From positions 17,153 through 81,152 of the forward strand of contig JACOUC010000046.1 in assembly GCA_016178055.1 (NCBI GenBank): 64,000 nucleotides of DNA, written 5' to 3'. The DNA comes from Chlamydiota bacterium (GTDB taxonomy: Bacteria; Auribacterota; JACPWU01). Made by a program: the position numbers and the translations under genes. The notes beneath the pieces are model-generated. The model made no database searches. It was not told the origin of the DNA and saw only the letters and a list, made by a program, of their open reading frames with translations. Below are positions 1 to 8,921 of this stretch, piece after piece (within the stretch, counting starts at the first letter, position 1; the number at the start of each line of letters is the position of its first letter).

Positions 1-417
1 TTTTACTGCCTTAAGAAAAATTTCAATATCTGTCAGATGGTGATGAAGGATATCGTAGAGTTCTTCGGGCATAATTTCAGCGTAAAAGTGAACCAGTCTA
101 TTTCGATATCCGGCTATTTTTGTCAAATTTCCTTTAGCAAATTCAGGAGAAACAATTCCCTTTTCTCCCAGAAGACGTGCCATCTCTTTGTAAGTTCCTC
201 CCTTGTAACCGCCGGGCAATCGCGACAAAATATGAGATGAAATATTAAAAATACCCTCCAAGGCCCGGTGCAAATAATACTGGGCTAATTTAAATGGATC
301 CCCTTCAGAAAATATTTTAAAGGGGATGACACTGAGCTTCCCAAGTTCAGAAAGCTCTCCCTGGATTCCATTGACTCGAACAAGCAGTGATTCCTTTTCA
401 AGAGGAAGAGGTGTCAT
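1..417 (-). CDS. hepT: HepT-like HEPN RNase toxin (3' end beyond window)
   Basis: This is a HEPN-domain protein, the toxin half of a MntA-HepT pair; HepT proteins are RNases that cut RNA or tRNA. I read 139 codons from the ATG at 417 to the window edge with no stop, so the C-terminus is missing. The family motif R-x4-H-x-Y is visible as R105, H110 and Y112 in the context YRNRLVHFY; in studied pairs this Tyr is AMPylated by the MntA antitoxin. The start overlaps the stop of the upstream nucleotidyltransferase gene as ATGA (414-417), so the two are translationally coupled. The helical, hydrophilic composition fits HEPN. The pairing and motif make the call strong; whether it is active as a toxin is inference. 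Confidence 0.85.
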   Translation of the reverse strand, partial: MTPLPLEKESLLVRVNGIQGELSELGKLSVIPFKIFSEGDPFKLAQYYLHRALEGIFNISSHILSRLPGGYKGGTYKEMARLLGEKGIVSPEFAKGNLTKIAGYRNRLVHFYAEIMPEELYDILHHHLTDIEIFLKAVK

Positions 418-818
418 GAGATCCTTGTTAGAATTGCTTCTTCAAAAATACGCCGATAAGGCTCAAAATCTGCATGCTCTGTAAGAGTGCGTTCGATGAA
501 ACGGCCTCTTTTGACGGGATGACCATCATACAAAACTTTGCCATAAGAAATAACTTGATACCGAAGCTGAACGGTTGCCTGGTCCAAGAACACGATGTCA
601 ATATTCACTTTCTCCTCGACCCAATCTTGTAGAAGGTCATAAATTTTTTGATAAAGGACCTCCGTTCCTTTTATTAAGATTGAAGGATTTTCGAGAAGAA
701 GGCCAAAATCATAGTCGCTGTCTTTTCGTTCAATTCCTTGTACTCGAGAACCAAATAGGTAAAGAGTCGCAACTCCAAGTTCCTTAAGGGTTTGCTCCAC
801 TACCTTAGAAATTTCCAT
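414..818 (-). CDS. mntA: MntA-like minimal nucleotidyltransferase antitoxin
   Basis: This 134-residue minimal nucleotidyltransferase carries the signature GS-x10-D-x-D (G23 S24 ... D35 Y36 D37), in the context LFGSRVQG then DSDYDFG. MntA proteins of this type neutralise HepT by transferring AMP onto the toxin Tyr. A third acidic residue is likely the D in NIDIVF near residue 74. The length is normal for the family. The gene is followed directly by the HEPN gene with a 4-bp overlap. No other operon member is visible upstream; the next gene on that side (942) is divergent. The family assignment is seen in the motif; the antitoxin role comes from established knowledge of the pair. Confidence 0.88.
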   Translation of the reverse strand: MEISKVVEQTLKELGVATLYLFGSRVQGIERKDSDYDFGLLLENPSILIKGTEVLYQKIYDLLQDWVEEKVNIDIVFLDQATVQLRYQVISYGKVLYDGHPVKRGRFIERTLTEHADFEPYRRIFEEAILTRIS

Positions 819-873
819 GGCTTTATGTTAGCATGATTATCCAACGCTAGACAATAGTGTTCATGAATCAGAT

Positions 874-902
874 TTGTGATCGAGGAAAAGATGGTTTATA
901 AT
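874..902 (+). promoter_or_regulatory. Sigma70-like promoter for the small zinc-ribbon gene
   Basis: TTGTGA (874-879) and a perfect TATAAT (897-902) are separated by 17 bp, about 40 bp ahead of the ATG at 942. An AAGGAGG ribosome binding site lies between (931-937). Confidence 0.55.
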
Positions 903-941
903 AATAGCTGGGTTTGTTTAATAAAAATTTAAGGAGGCAAT

Positions 942-1244
942 ATGAAACGCGTTTTTATTCAAAGTATGTTTCTTTTGTCTTTTATGCTTTTTTGTACCTT
1001 GCAACTTCCTCGAGCTGAAGGAATAAGAGACACGATCTATGAAGAAGAAACTCTTGTAACACCTTCTAATTCTGTTCCTTGTCCAAAATGCGGATCTCCA
1101 GAAAATGTTATTCCTATTGTCTATGGCTACCCGAGCCAGGGATTAATGGATAGAGCCGACCAGGGAAAAGTGAAATTAGGGGGATGCGTGATTGGAGGAA
1201 ATGATCCTCATTATTATTGTAAGAAGTGCGAACAAAGCTGGTAA
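942..1244 (+). CDS. Small secreted zinc-ribbon protein, function unknown
   Basis: This 100-residue protein has an N-terminal hydrophobic signal segment (about residues 5-25, ending near RAEG) followed by a small domain with two cysteine pairs, CPKCG (around 48-52) and CKKC (around 93-96), plus a conserved-looking GGC between them. The four paired cysteines suggest one zinc ribbon outside the cytoplasm, or a lipid-free secreted protein. A strong AAGGAGG site 4-5 bp before the ATG fixes the start. It lies alone between a toxin-antitoxin pair and acs, 30 bp upstream of acs on the same strand, so co-transcription is possible. I do not recognise a function. Confidence 0.75.
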   Translation: MKRVFIQSMFLLSFMLFCTLQLPRAEGIRDTIYEEETLVTPSNSVPCPKCGSPENVIPIVYGYPSQGLMDRADQGKVKLGGCVIGGNDPHYYCKKCEQSW

Positions 1245-1274
1245 TACTTTTCTACACCCTATCGGAGGTTATGC

Positions 1275-3266
1275 ATGCGAGAAGCACTCGAAACCTTGAA
1301 AGAAGAAATACAAACGTTTTATCCTCCCCAGACACTCCAAGAAAAAGCTACCCTTAAAAGCCCTCAAGAGTACGAAGCCCTTTATCGAGAATCCATTGAA
1401 CATCCGGAGACTTTTTGGGCAAGAGAAGCTGAAGGGAACTTGAGCTGGTTCAAAAAATGGAACCAGGTCATGGCGTATGACTTCTCTCAAATTGGAGAAA
1501 ATGAAAAACCTTATTGCCAGTTTTTTATCGGGGGAAAACTCAATGCGACTTACAATTGTTTAGATCGTCATCTCTTAACTTGGCGAAGGAATAAGGCCGC
1601 CCTTATTTGTGTTGGAGAAAAAGAAGGGGATGAGAGAATTCTCACCTATCAAAGACTTCATCAAGAGGTTTGTCGATTAGCTAATGTCTTAAAAAAACAT
1701 GGGATTCGAAAAGGCGATCGCGTTACGATTTTCCTCCCCATGATTCCCGAGCTCCCCATAGCGGTTCTGGCATGCGCTCGAATGGGGGCCATTCATTCTG
1801 TTGTCTTTTCTGCCTTCAGTTCTGAATCTCTTAAAAATAGAATTTTGGATTGTGATTCAAGAATGGTACTCACGGCCGACATTGGTTTTCACGGTGGAAA
1901 AACAATTGAATTAAAAACCAAAGTCGATGAGGCCTTATCCGCCTGTCCTAATGTTAAAAAGGTCTTGGTCTATCAACGAGGAAAAGAAAAAATTTCTCTA
2001 CAATCTGGCCGAGATTTGATTTGGCAGGAAGAAATAAATTCAAAAGATATTTCTCTTTCTTCTTCTCCTGAAGTCATGGATTCCGAAGATCCACTCTTTA
2101 TCCTTTACACCAGTGGATCTACCGGAAAACCCAAAGGGGTTTTGCACACGACAGCCGGATATTTACTCCAAACCCATCTTACTTTTAAACATATTTTTGA
2201 CATCAAAGACGATGACCTTTTCTGGTGTACAGCCGATGTCGGCTGGATTACAGGACACTCTTATCTTATTTATGGACCTCTTTCGAATGGCGCCAGTGTT
2301 TTGATGTTTGAAGGAATTCCAACCTATCCAGAGCCTGATCGCTTTTGGAAAATCATTGAGCATTATCGTGTGAGCATTTTTTATACAGCTCCAACGGCCA
2401 TTCGAGCCTTGATAAAACTTGGGGATGAGTGGCCTAATCAACGCGACCTTTCTTCCCTAAGAATTTTGGGAAGCGTGGGAGAGCCTATTAATCCCTCGGC
2501 TTGGCTCTGGTATTACCACGTCATTGGAAAAGGGCGCTCTCCTATCATGGACACGTGGTGGCAAACTGAAACCGGAGGGATCATGATCAGCGCCCTTCCC
2601 GGGGCCATTGCGACTAAACCGGGTTCTGCCTCAAAACCCTTCTTTGGGGTTTTACCTGAAGTTCTTAGAGTGGATGGAACAAAAGCCGATATCAACGAGA
2701 AAGGCTCACTGGTCATTTCTAAACCCTGGCCGGGAATGTTGAGAGGGGTTTATGGAGAACCCAAATACGAGAGCATTAAAAAAATTTATTTCTCTCAATT
2801 CCCTGGAAAATATTTTACTGGAGATGGCTGCAAAATCGATGAGGATGGTTTTTACTGGCTTCAGGGCCGGATCGATGATGTCATCAATGTTTCAGGACAT
2901 CGAATCAGTACGGCCGAGGTGGAACATGTCCTGGTGTCTCATCCAGCAGTAGCCGAAGCAGCCGTGGTGGGCTATCCCCATGAGATTAAGGGACAAGGAA
3001 TTTACTGTTTTGTCACGCTCAAAAAAGGATATGAATCTTCTGGAATATTTGAAAAAGAACTTATTTCTCACGTCAGAAAAGAAATCAGTCCCATTGCGAC
3101 TCCAGACAAAATTCAATTAAGTGAAGCCCTCCCTAAAACCCGTTCAGGGAAAATTATGCGCCGCATCTTAAGAAAAGTTGCAGAGGGCGAGATTCATGCC
3201 CTTGGCGATACATCGACCTTAGCAGATCCGACGGTGGTGGACTTATTGGTGAAGGGAAAAAAATAA
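1275..3266 (+). CDS. acs: Acetyl-CoA synthetase (AMP-forming)
   Basis: The enzyme makes acetyl-CoA from acetate, ATP and CoA through an acetyl-AMP intermediate in the cytoplasm. At 663 residues it has the usual Acs length. Visible motifs are the P-loop-like YTSGSTGKPKG (around 277-287), WWQTETGG (around 429-436) that binds acetate and AMP, and the C-terminal KTRSGKIMRR (around 621-630) with the lysine that Pat-type enzymes acetylate and CobB deacetylates. The start at 1275 is chosen because GGAGG lies 6 bp upstream; an ATG at 1271 is out of frame. No regulator is adjacent. The trp/his operon converges on it from the right, with a 13-bp gap between the two stop codons. The call is firm. Confidence 0.96.
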   Translation: MREALETLKEEIQTFYPPQTLQEKATLKSPQEYEALYRESIEHPETFWAREAEGNLSWFKKWNQVMAYDFSQIGENEKPYCQFFIGGKLNATYNCLDRHLLTWRRNKAALICVGEKEGDERILTYQRLHQEVCRLANVLKKHGIRKGDRVTIFLPMIPELPIAVLACARMGAIHSVVFSAFSSESLKNRILDCDSRMVLTADIGFHGGKTIELKTKVDEALSACPNVKKVLVYQRGKEKISLQSGRDLIWQEEINSKDISLSSSPEVMDSEDPLFILYTSGSTGKPKGVLHTTAGYLLQTHLTFKHIFDIKDDDLFWCTADVGWITGHSYLIYGPLSNGASVLMFEGIPTYPEPDRFWKIIEHYRVSIFYTAPTAIRALIKLGDEWPNQRDLSSLRILGSVGEPINPSAWLWYYHVIGKGRSPIMDTWWQTETGGIMISALPGAIATKPGSASKPFFGVLPEVLRVDGTKADINEKGSLVISKPWPGMLRGVYGEPKYESIKKIYFSQFPGKYFTGDGCKIDEDGFYWLQGRIDDVINVSGHRISTAEVEHVLVSHPAVAEAAVVGYPHEIKGQGIYCFVTLKKGYESSGIFEKELISHVRKEISPIATPDKIQLSEALPKTRSGKIMRRILRKVAEGEIHALGDTSTLADPTVVDLLVKGKK

Positions 3267-3279
3267 AGCAGAAAATGAT

Positions 3280-3849
3280 TTATTGTCTAATTTTAAGAAA
3301 ATTCTTGAGCAATTTCTTGCCTTCCAGGGTCAGAATAGACTCTGGATGGAATTGAACACCCCAGACAGGTAGGGTTCGGTGTCTCACCGCCATGATTTCA
3401 TCTTGATCCGTTTTACCCACAACTTCCAACACTGCAGGAACCGTTTTAGGATCAATCACCAAAGAGTGATACCGTGTTGCCTCAAAAGGGTTTTTCAAAT
3501 TCTGAAAAATTCCCTTTCCATCATGATAGATCAAAGAGGTTTTTCCATGCATGAGTCGCGGGGCTCTTATAATATCGCCTCCATAAACTTGACCAATGCA
3601 TTGATGACCCAGACAAACACCTAAAATTGGAATTTTGCCGGCAAGGGAGCGAATAATATCATTCGAGATTCCAGCCTCTTTCGGTGTACAGGGACCCGGT
3701 GAAATGACAATCCAATGGGGTTTTAAATTTTCAATTTCTTTGACGGTAATTTCATCATTTCGGAAGACCTTTGGGTCTTCTCCCAATTCCCCAAAATATT
3801 GGACAAGGTTATAGGTAAATGAATCGTAATTATCGATAACAAGTAGCAT
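3280..3849 (-). CDS. trpG: Anthranilate synthase component II / glutamine amidotransferase (TrpG/PabA)
   Basis: This class I glutamine amidotransferase releases ammonia from glutamine for anthranilate (and possibly aminodeoxychorismate) synthesis. At 189 residues it is a stand-alone domain. The catalytic triad is C79 (GVCLGHQ), H168 and E170 (VQFHPES); the N-terminus [18 protein letters not shown] is typical. It lies 6 bp downstream of trpE and is the last gene of the his-trp transcript. With no separate pabA in view, the subunit may serve both tryptophan and folate synthesis, which is inference. Confidence 0.95.
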   Translation of the reverse strand: MLLVIDNYDSFTYNLVQYFGELGEDPKVFRNDEITVKEIENLKPHWIVISPGPCTPKEAGISNDIIRSLAGKIPILGVCLGHQCIGQVYGGDIIRAPRLMHGKTSLIYHDGKGIFQNLKNPFEATRYHSLVIDPKTVPAVLEVVGKTDQDEIMAVRHRTLPVWGVQFHPESILTLEGKKLLKNFLKIRQ

Positions 3850-3855
3850 GGATTT

Positions 3856-5397
3856 TTAGTTTTTGTTTTTTCTTTGAACTCTTGCCCCGTTGAATAACGG
3901 GGTTAAACTTTGAACTTTTTTTGTTATTTCCACAGCCTTTAACATCCCTTTGGCTTTATTCAGCGTTTCCTGATACTCCTTTTCTGGAATAGAATCGGCA
4001 ACAATGCCAGCACCCGCCTGAAGATAAATCATCCCATCCTTCAAAAGAAGCGTTCGAATGGTAATACAAGAATCCAAGTCTCCGGAAAAACTGAAATAAC
4101 CAATGGCGCCCGCATAAGGCCCTCGATGAATATTTTCCAATTCTTCAATAATCTGCATGGCCCGAATTTTAGGAGCTCCTGTTACAGTCCCTGCCGGAAA
4201 CGCGGCCTTGAGAACATCAAAGGCGTCCTTGCCTTGCGCCAACTTCCCCACAACATCCGAAACAATGTGAATCACATGAGAATATTTTTCAATCACCATT
4301 CGCTCAGGGACCTCGACAGATCCAAATTTGGATACGCGTCCCACATCATTTCTACCTAAATCCACCAACATCAAATGCTCAGCCCGCTCTTTAGGATCTT
4401 CCAAGAGCTGCTTCTCCAAATCTTTATCCTCTTCAGGATCCTTCCCGCGAGGACGGGTTCCCGCAATGGGACGGACCTCAACACGGCCTTCCTCACATCT
4501 CACTAAAATTTCCGGAGAGGTCCCCACCAAATGAAAATTGTTCATTTTCAAAAGGAACATATAAGGGGATGGATTAATCGATCTCAATACACGATATAGA
4601 AGAACGGGATCCAAGCGCTCTTGAATTGAAAACCGCTGTGAAAGAACCACCTGAAAAACATCGCCCGCACGAATATATTCCTTGGCCCGCTCAACATTTT
4701 TTTCGAAAAATTTTTGAGAAACATTCGACTTCAGTTTTCCAAGTTTTAAAAACTTACTTTCATCAGACCATTCAATGGGTTTTAATTTTTTTGGGCTTGA
4801 GAGTTGTCTCTCAACCCGATGAATCCTCTTTAGCGCCTCTTCGTAAGAGACTTCGGGACGTGTCCCTTCTTTAATAAAAGCATTGGCAATCATTTTAAGC
4901 CGGTGCTCGACATGATCAAAAGCGATTAATGTATCAGCAAAAATAAAGCACATATCGGGAAGATTTAAATCATTGAAATTCTTTTGATGAATCCCATCAA
5001 AAAAATTGACCATTCCATACCCAATATAGCCAACCGCTCCTCCAAAAAAACGGGGGAGACGCTCGTCTCGAACAACCTGATAATCCTTTAAATATTTCTT
5101 CAGTTCATCTAAGGGATTGCCTTCCACCTGATAACGTTTAACCTTTTTCCCCTCTTGAAAAGTAACGTCCCTCCCCCGATTTGAAAAAACCCAGCGAGGA
5201 GAACTCCCCAGAAAAGAATACCGCCCAATTCTTTCATTTCCTTCTACACTCTCAAGCAAGAAAGAAAAATCACCTTGCGCCATTTTGAGATAAGCCGATA
5301 CGGGTGTCTCAAAATCAGCCAAGATTTCTTTAACAACAGGAATGAGATTCCCACGCTTGGATTTTTCTAAGAATTCTTTTTTTGAAGGATGAATCAT
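3856..5397 (-). CDS. trpE: Anthranilate synthase component I
   Basis: TrpE converts chorismate and ammonia to anthranilate, the first committed step of tryptophan synthesis. At 513 residues it is a normal component I. The N-terminal LLES (residues 47-50) is the tryptophan feedback site, which favours TrpE over PabB or isochorismate synthase. Later chorismate-binding motifs include DVFQVVLSQRF, LMLVDLGRNDVGRV and AGTVTGAPKIRAMQII. It directly precedes trpG. The rest of the tryptophan genes (trpD, C, F, B, A) are not in the window. A word-array repeat of about 130 bp separates it from hisI upstream, but the strand and order suggest one transcription unit. Confidence 0.95.
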   Translation of the reverse strand: MIHPSKKEFLEKSKRGNLIPVVKEILADFETPVSAYLKMAQGDFSFLLESVEGNERIGRYSFLGSSPRWVFSNRGRDVTFQEGKKVKRYQVEGNPLDELKKYLKDYQVVRDERLPRFFGGAVGYIGYGMVNFFDGIHQKNFNDLNLPDMCFIFADTLIAFDHVEHRLKMIANAFIKEGTRPEVSYEEALKRIHRVERQLSSPKKLKPIEWSDESKFLKLGKLKSNVSQKFFEKNVERAKEYIRAGDVFQVVLSQRFSIQERLDPVLLYRVLRSINPSPYMFLLKMNNFHLVGTSPEILVRCEEGRVEVRPIAGTRPRGKDPEEDKDLEKQLLEDPKERAEHLMLVDLGRNDVGRVSKFGSVEVPERMVIEKYSHVIHIVSDVVGKLAQGKDAFDVLKAAFPAGTVTGAPKIRAMQIIEELENIHRGPYAGAIGYFSFSGDLDSCITIRTLLLKDGMIYLQAGAGIVADSIPEKEYQETLNKAKGMLKAVEITKKVQSLTPLFNGARVQRKNKN

Positions 5398-5403
5398 ATT
5401 TTT

Positions 5404-5536
5404 TTTAAATTAAAAATCAAAATGCAAAAGTCAAAATTGTGGTAGAAATTTATTACAACCATCTGTCTTCTGAATTTGCAAACAATTTTAAATTTTGATA
5501 TGTCATTTTGATTTTTGATATTTCATTTTTGATATT
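5404..5536. repeat. Word-array repeat, AAAATCAAAATG family (R6), between hisI and trpE
   Basis: This AT-rich stretch is built from near-copies of AAAATCAAAATGCAAAA on one side and the reverse complement (GTCATTTTGATTTTTGATA) on the other, able to fold as one long imperfect hairpin. It runs into the last codons of hisI. Related copies lie at about 6806-6904, 36462-36585, 46722-46837, 48357-48489 and 53621-53748. Confidence 0.7.
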
Positions 5537-5906
5537 TTTGTTCTGGGTCAAATACCTTCTCACCCACAACACTAGTTTCATCTCCCACAAGCTGCGTATA
5601 AAAACATGAACGATAGCCATCGTGACAGGCTCCTCCAATTTGTTCAACCTTGATTAAAAGGGTATCCTTATCACAATCATAATAAACTGATTTTACATGT
5701 TGAAAATGACCGGATGTTTCTCCCTTGAGCCAAAATTTTTTGCGGGAGCGACTCCAAAAAGAAGTTTTCCCATCCTTCAGTGTTGCCTTCAAAGAATCTA
5801 AATTCATATAGGCCATCATCAAAACCTCTAACGTTTTCTCATCTTGAATAATGACAGGAATGAGACCTTCTTCACTCAATTCTAAATTCTCTAATTTGAA
5901 TTTCAT
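5523..5906 (-). CDS. hisI: Phosphoribosyl-AMP cyclohydrolase
   Basis: HisI opens the adenine ring of phosphoribosyl-AMP in histidine synthesis. The 127-residue protein has the hallmark [16 protein letters not shown] followed by D-x-D (YYDCDKDT) and [12 protein letters not shown], whose Cys and His residues bind zinc and magnesium. It contains only the cyclohydrolase half; the HisE pyrophosphohydrolase half is absent and no hisE is seen in the window. It overlaps hisF by 4 bp (5903-5906). The last residues (around PEQKYQK) come from the neighbouring repeat, so the C-terminus may have been extended by repeat sequence. Confidence 0.94.
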   Translation of the reverse strand: MKFKLENLELSEEGLIPVIIQDEKTLEVLMMAYMNLDSLKATLKDGKTSFWSRSRKKFWLKGETSGHFQHVKSVYYDCDKDTLLIKVEQIGGACHDGYRSCFYTQLVGDETSVVGEKVFDPEQKYQK

Positions 5907-6658
5907 AACCTCACCTCAACCCCTTTTCCTTTTAAAAACTGTTTAACGTTTGAAATAGAAAATTCCTTATAATGAAAAATCGATGCCGCCAATACGGCAT
6001 CCGCTTCTCCATCAACCAAGACTTCGTATAAATGCTCTAATCGACCTGCCCCACCCGAGGCAATAACAGGAACCGGGACCCCTCGTGAAATCGCACGGGT
6101 AATTTCTAAATCATAACCTTCCTTCGTCCCGTCTTGATCCATACTGGTTAAAAGAATTTCTCCTGCCCCCATTTCAACCACTTTTCTTGCCCAATCTACG
6201 GCATCTAGTTCGGTTGGCTTTCGTCCTCCATGGGTATAAACTTCCCATCGCTTGCCTTTTTTCTTTACATCCATCGCAACAACGATGCATTGACTTCCAA
6301 ATTTTTTGGCGGCAGATTTTACCAATTCAGGATGAAGGACAGCCGCTGTATTGATTGAAACCTTATCCGCCCCTGCCTTCAAAAGACGGCGGATGTCTTC
6401 TAAAGATTGAATTCCACCTCCCACCGTAAGAGGCATAAAAACTTGCTCAGCAGTTCTAGACACCACATCTAAAATAATTCCACGATCTTCCGATGATGCC
6501 GTAATATCCAGAAAAACAAGTTCATCCGCTCCCTGGTCATCATAAAATTTTGCAACGGAAACAGGATCACCCGCATCCTGGAGATTCAAAAATTTTGTCC
6601 CCTTGACGACCCGGCCTTTATCGACATCGAGACACGGAATAATGCGTTTGGCTAACAT
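5903..6658 (-). CDS. hisF: Imidazole glycerol phosphate synthase cyclase subunit
   Basis: HisF is the (beta/alpha)8 subunit that, with ammonia from HisH, makes imidazole glycerol phosphate and AICAR. The 251-residue protein has the catalytic aspartates D11 ([12 protein letters not shown]) and D130 ([10 protein letters not shown]) and the phosphate-binding ends (VGGGIQ, ASGGAG). It sits between hisA (250 bp upstream, with repeats in the gap) and hisI (4-bp overlap). The partner hisH is in the same operon, two genes upstream. Confidence 0.96.
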   Translation of the reverse strand: MLAKRIIPCLDVDKGRVVKGTKFLNLQDAGDPVSVAKFYDDQGADELVFLDITASSEDRGIILDVVSRTAEQVFMPLTVGGGIQSLEDIRRLLKAGADKVSINTAAVLHPELVKSAAKKFGSQCIVVAMDVKKKGKRWEVYTHGGRKPTELDAVDWARKVVEMGAGEILLTSMDQDGTKEGYDLEITRAISRGVPVPVIASGGAGRLEHLYEVLVDGEADAVLAASIFHYKEFSISNVKQFLKGKGVEVRL

Positions 6659-6721
6659 GAAAAACCCCTATGATCCTTCGAGATCATCGTGTGTGATGAA
6701 AGTTCTTCCCATCATGCCTTT

Positions 6722-6793
6722 TTTGTAGTCGCCCGATTCATCGGGCAAATCCATGCAAGGGGGGGCAGCCCCATAAATGGGGCGACTACAAAA
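6722..6793. repeat. REP-like palindromic repeat R1 (intact copy)
   Basis: This element of about 70 bp is bounded by the inverted sequence GTAGTCGCCC / GGGCGACTAC and has two internal palindromes, CCCGATTCATCGGG and GCCCCATAAATGGGGC. It lies between hisF and hisA. A second copy (28344-29931) is split by an IS110-type element, a short copy is at 52591-52613, and a divergent relative lies inside the giant gene at 27231-27308. Confidence 0.85.
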
Positions 6794-6805
6794 TGAGCCT
6801 CACTT

Positions 6806-6904
6806 TCATGGCAAAAATTAAATGAAAAATCTGGTTTTAAATCTCTGTTTTTAATTTTGAATTTAGATATGTCATTTTGATTTTTACATTTTAATTTTTG
6901 ATAT
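6806..6904. repeat. Word-array repeat R6 between hisF and hisA
   Basis: A degenerate copy of the AAAATCAAAATG family, ending directly at the hisA stop codon. It contains GTCATTTTGATTTTTACATT as the right-hand arm. It overlaps a spurious minus-strand ORF that I do not call. Confidence 0.55.
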
Positions 6905-6908
6905 TTCG

Positions 6909-7619
6909 TCAAATTACTTCCTCCAACTTGATATCACCCGTGTAAAGCGCCTTACCCACAATCGCTCCCACGACGCCTTTAGGTTCCAAAGTCTTTAGCC
7001 GTTGAACATCTTCCTTCTTGGACACCCCGCCTGCAACAATCACAGGCATTTTGACTGAATCAAGCAACGACTCAATGGCCTTAAAATTGGGTCCCTTAAG
7101 CATTCCATCGGAAAGAATATCGGTATAAACAATGGCACTCACCCCCATCTTTTTTACCTGCTTCGCAAGAAAAATAGGATCCACCGAAGTCGACTCTGTC
7201 CAACCACTGACTGCAACAATCCCTCCCTTGGCATCAATAGAAACGATAACCCGTTTTTTAAATTCCCTTACAGCGTCTGCAAGAAACTCTTCAGATTCAT
7301 AGGCCATCGTTCCTAATACAACTCGATCTGCCCCTAAGGAAAGCGCTTTCTCAACACTCTCAAAATCTCTTAAACCTCCTCCATACTCAAAAGGAACCAA
7401 AAGATCCATGGTCATGGCCTGAATGGCTTTGAAATTGATCAACTTTCCCTCTAGAGCACCATCCAGATCAACCACATGAATATATTTGGCCCCTTTGTTT
7501 TGCCAGCGCAAGGCGACCTGAGTCGGATCTTCAGCATAAATGGTCTCCTGGGCATAATCCCCCTGGGTCAATCGAACACATTTTCCACCTTTTACATCAA
7601 TTGCAGGTATTACAAGCAT
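6909..7619 (-). CDS. hisA: Phosphoribosylformimino-5-aminoimidazole carboxamide ribotide isomerase
   Basis: HisA carries out the Amadori rearrangement of ProFAR to PRFAR in histidine synthesis. The 236-residue barrel has the two catalytic aspartates D8 (PAIDVKGGKCVRL) and D129 (VSIDAKGG), phosphate-binding glycines (YGGGLR, AGGVS) and the usual length. It is homologous to HisF, 250 bp downstream. The gene lies 59 bp downstream of hisH across a short TTTTCACTTTTCA word array. Confidence 0.95.
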   Translation of the reverse strand: MLVIPAIDVKGGKCVRLTQGDYAQETIYAEDPTQVALRWQNKGAKYIHVVDLDGALEGKLINFKAIQAMTMDLLVPFEYGGGLRDFESVEKALSLGADRVVLGTMAYESEEFLADAVREFKKRVIVSIDAKGGIVAVSGWTESTSVDPIFLAKQVKKMGVSAIVYTDILSDGMLKGPNFKAIESLLDSVKMPVIVAGGVSKKEDVQRLKTLEPKGVVGAIVGKALYTGDIKLEEVI

Positions 7620-7630
7620 ATTAACGATCT

Positions 7631-7676
7631 CCTATCATTTTTCACTTTTCATTTTTCACTCTTCATTTTTAATTCT
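7631..7676. repeat. Short word array (TTTTCACT type) between hisH and hisA
   Basis: Near-tandem copies of CATTTTTCACT fill the hisH-hisA gap. A similar array (CTTTTCACTTTTAACTTTTA) fills the hisB-hisH gap at 8304-8335. Neither breaks a gene. Confidence 0.5.
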
Positions 7677-7678
7677 TA

Positions 7679-8290
7679 TTAAAGTTCCGCAAAATTTTTC
7701 AACATTCTCAGTCCCACCTTTTGACTCTTTTCTGGATGAAACTGTGTTGCAAATAAATGATCTTTCCAAACCATAGAAGCAAATCGAACCTCATAATCTG
7801 TTTGGGCCACAATCACCGTTTTATCTTCTGGAACTCCATAATAAGAATGAATAAAGTATACATAACTCCCTTCAGAAACACCCTTCAAGAGAGGGCAGTT
7901 TTTCGTTTTCCCAGAAGAAAAAATAATCTGATTCCAACCCATATGGGGGACTTTTAGATTTACATGAAACTTTACAACTGGCCCTTTCAAAATGCCAAGT
8001 CCTGGATGAGCGCCCCCCTCCTCGCTTTTTTCAAAAAGGGCTTGCAATCCTAGACAAATTCCTAAAAAAGGTTTTTCTGAATTGATGGCTTGTAAAATAG
8101 CTTGATCCAGACCTTTTTTTTTTAAATTGGCTATACAATCTTCAAAAGCGCCTACCCCAGGAAACACAATTTTATCCGCTTGAACAACTCTTTTTGGATC
8201 TTGTGTCACCTCGCATTCCACCCCTAAAAATTGAAAGGCCTTTGCGACGCTTCCTAAATTTCCCATTTCGTAATCAATAATGGTAATCAT
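7679..8290 (-). CDS. hisH: Imidazole glycerol phosphate synthase glutaminase subunit
   Basis: HisH hydrolyses glutamine and channels ammonia to HisF. The 203-residue class I amidotransferase shows the nucleophile C79 (FLGICLGLQALF) and the pair H185/E187 (TQFHPEKS); the N-terminal IIDYEMGNLGSV is typical. It lies 46 bp downstream of hisB and 59 bp upstream of hisA, both gaps holding short repeat words. Confidence 0.96.
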   Translation of the reverse strand: MITIIDYEMGNLGSVAKAFQFLGVECEVTQDPKRVVQADKIVFPGVGAFEDCIANLKKKGLDQAILQAINSEKPFLGICLGLQALFEKSEEGGAHPGLGILKGPVVKFHVNLKVPHMGWNQIIFSSGKTKNCPLLKGVSEGSYVYFIHSYYGVPEDKTVIVAQTDYEVRFASMVWKDHLFATQFHPEKSQKVGLRMLKNFAEL

Positions 8291-8336
8291 TAGCGACTCT
8301 TAGTTTTCTGCTTTTCACTTTTAACTTTTAACTTAT

Positions 8337-8921
8337 TCACAGCACCCCTTTGGTCGAGGGAATACTCTTTGCTTTTCCTTTTGTACAAGCCATTTTAAGG
8401 GCTCTCGCGAATGCCTTAAAAACAGCTTCATAAATATGATGAGGATTTTGACCAACCTCCGAAATAATATGAAGCGTCATAAATCCCGTTTGGGAAAGCG
8501 CCTTAAAAAATTCATGAACCAGCGTTAAATCAAAATCTCTAATCTTGGTCATATCTGTTTTGACACGATAAACAAGATACGGCCGTCCGCTCAAGTCAAG
8601 CACCACACGGGCCAAGGCCTCGTCCATGGGAACATAGGAAAATCCAAAGCGTTCAATCCCTTCTTTTTTTCCCAACGCCTTTTGAATCGCTTCCCCTAAA
8701 ACAAGTCCCACATCCTCGACCGTGTGATGAAAGTCAACGTGAAGATCCCCTTTTGCTTTAAGCTTCATATCAAAATGGGCATGCTTTGTTAACGATTCCA
8801 GCATATGGTCAAAAAAACCCATACCCGTAGAGATTTCATATTTGCCATGCCCATCCAAATTTAATTGAATCTCAATATTTGTTTCACGGGTTTTGCGAAT
8901 GATTTTTGCCTCTCTTTTCAT
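8337..8921 (-). CDS. hisB: Imidazoleglycerol-phosphate dehydratase
   Basis: HisB dehydrates imidazole glycerol phosphate to imidazole acetol phosphate. The 194-residue protein is the monofunctional form without the N-terminal histidinol phosphatase domain found in enterobacteria. Metal-binding histidine motifs HHTVEDVGL and NPHHIYEAVFKAF are present, as is GMGFFDHMLESL near the N-terminus. It overlaps hisC by 4 bp (8918-8921). A histidinol-phosphatase is therefore needed from elsewhere. Confidence 0.95.
   Translation of the reverse strand: MKREAKIIRKTRETNIEIQLNLDGHGKYEISTGMGFFDHMLESLTKHAHFDMKLKAKGDLHVDFHHTVEDVGLVLGEAIQKALGKKEGIERFGFSYVPMDEALARVVLDLSGRPYLVYRVKTDMTKIRDFDLTLVHEFFKALSQTGFMTLHIISEVGQNPHHIYEAVFKAFARALKMACTKGKAKSIPSTKGVL

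Noticed and set aside
6712..6912. A 66-codon minus-strand ORF between hisF and hisA
   Set aside because: It is made of R1 and R6 repeat sequence only.
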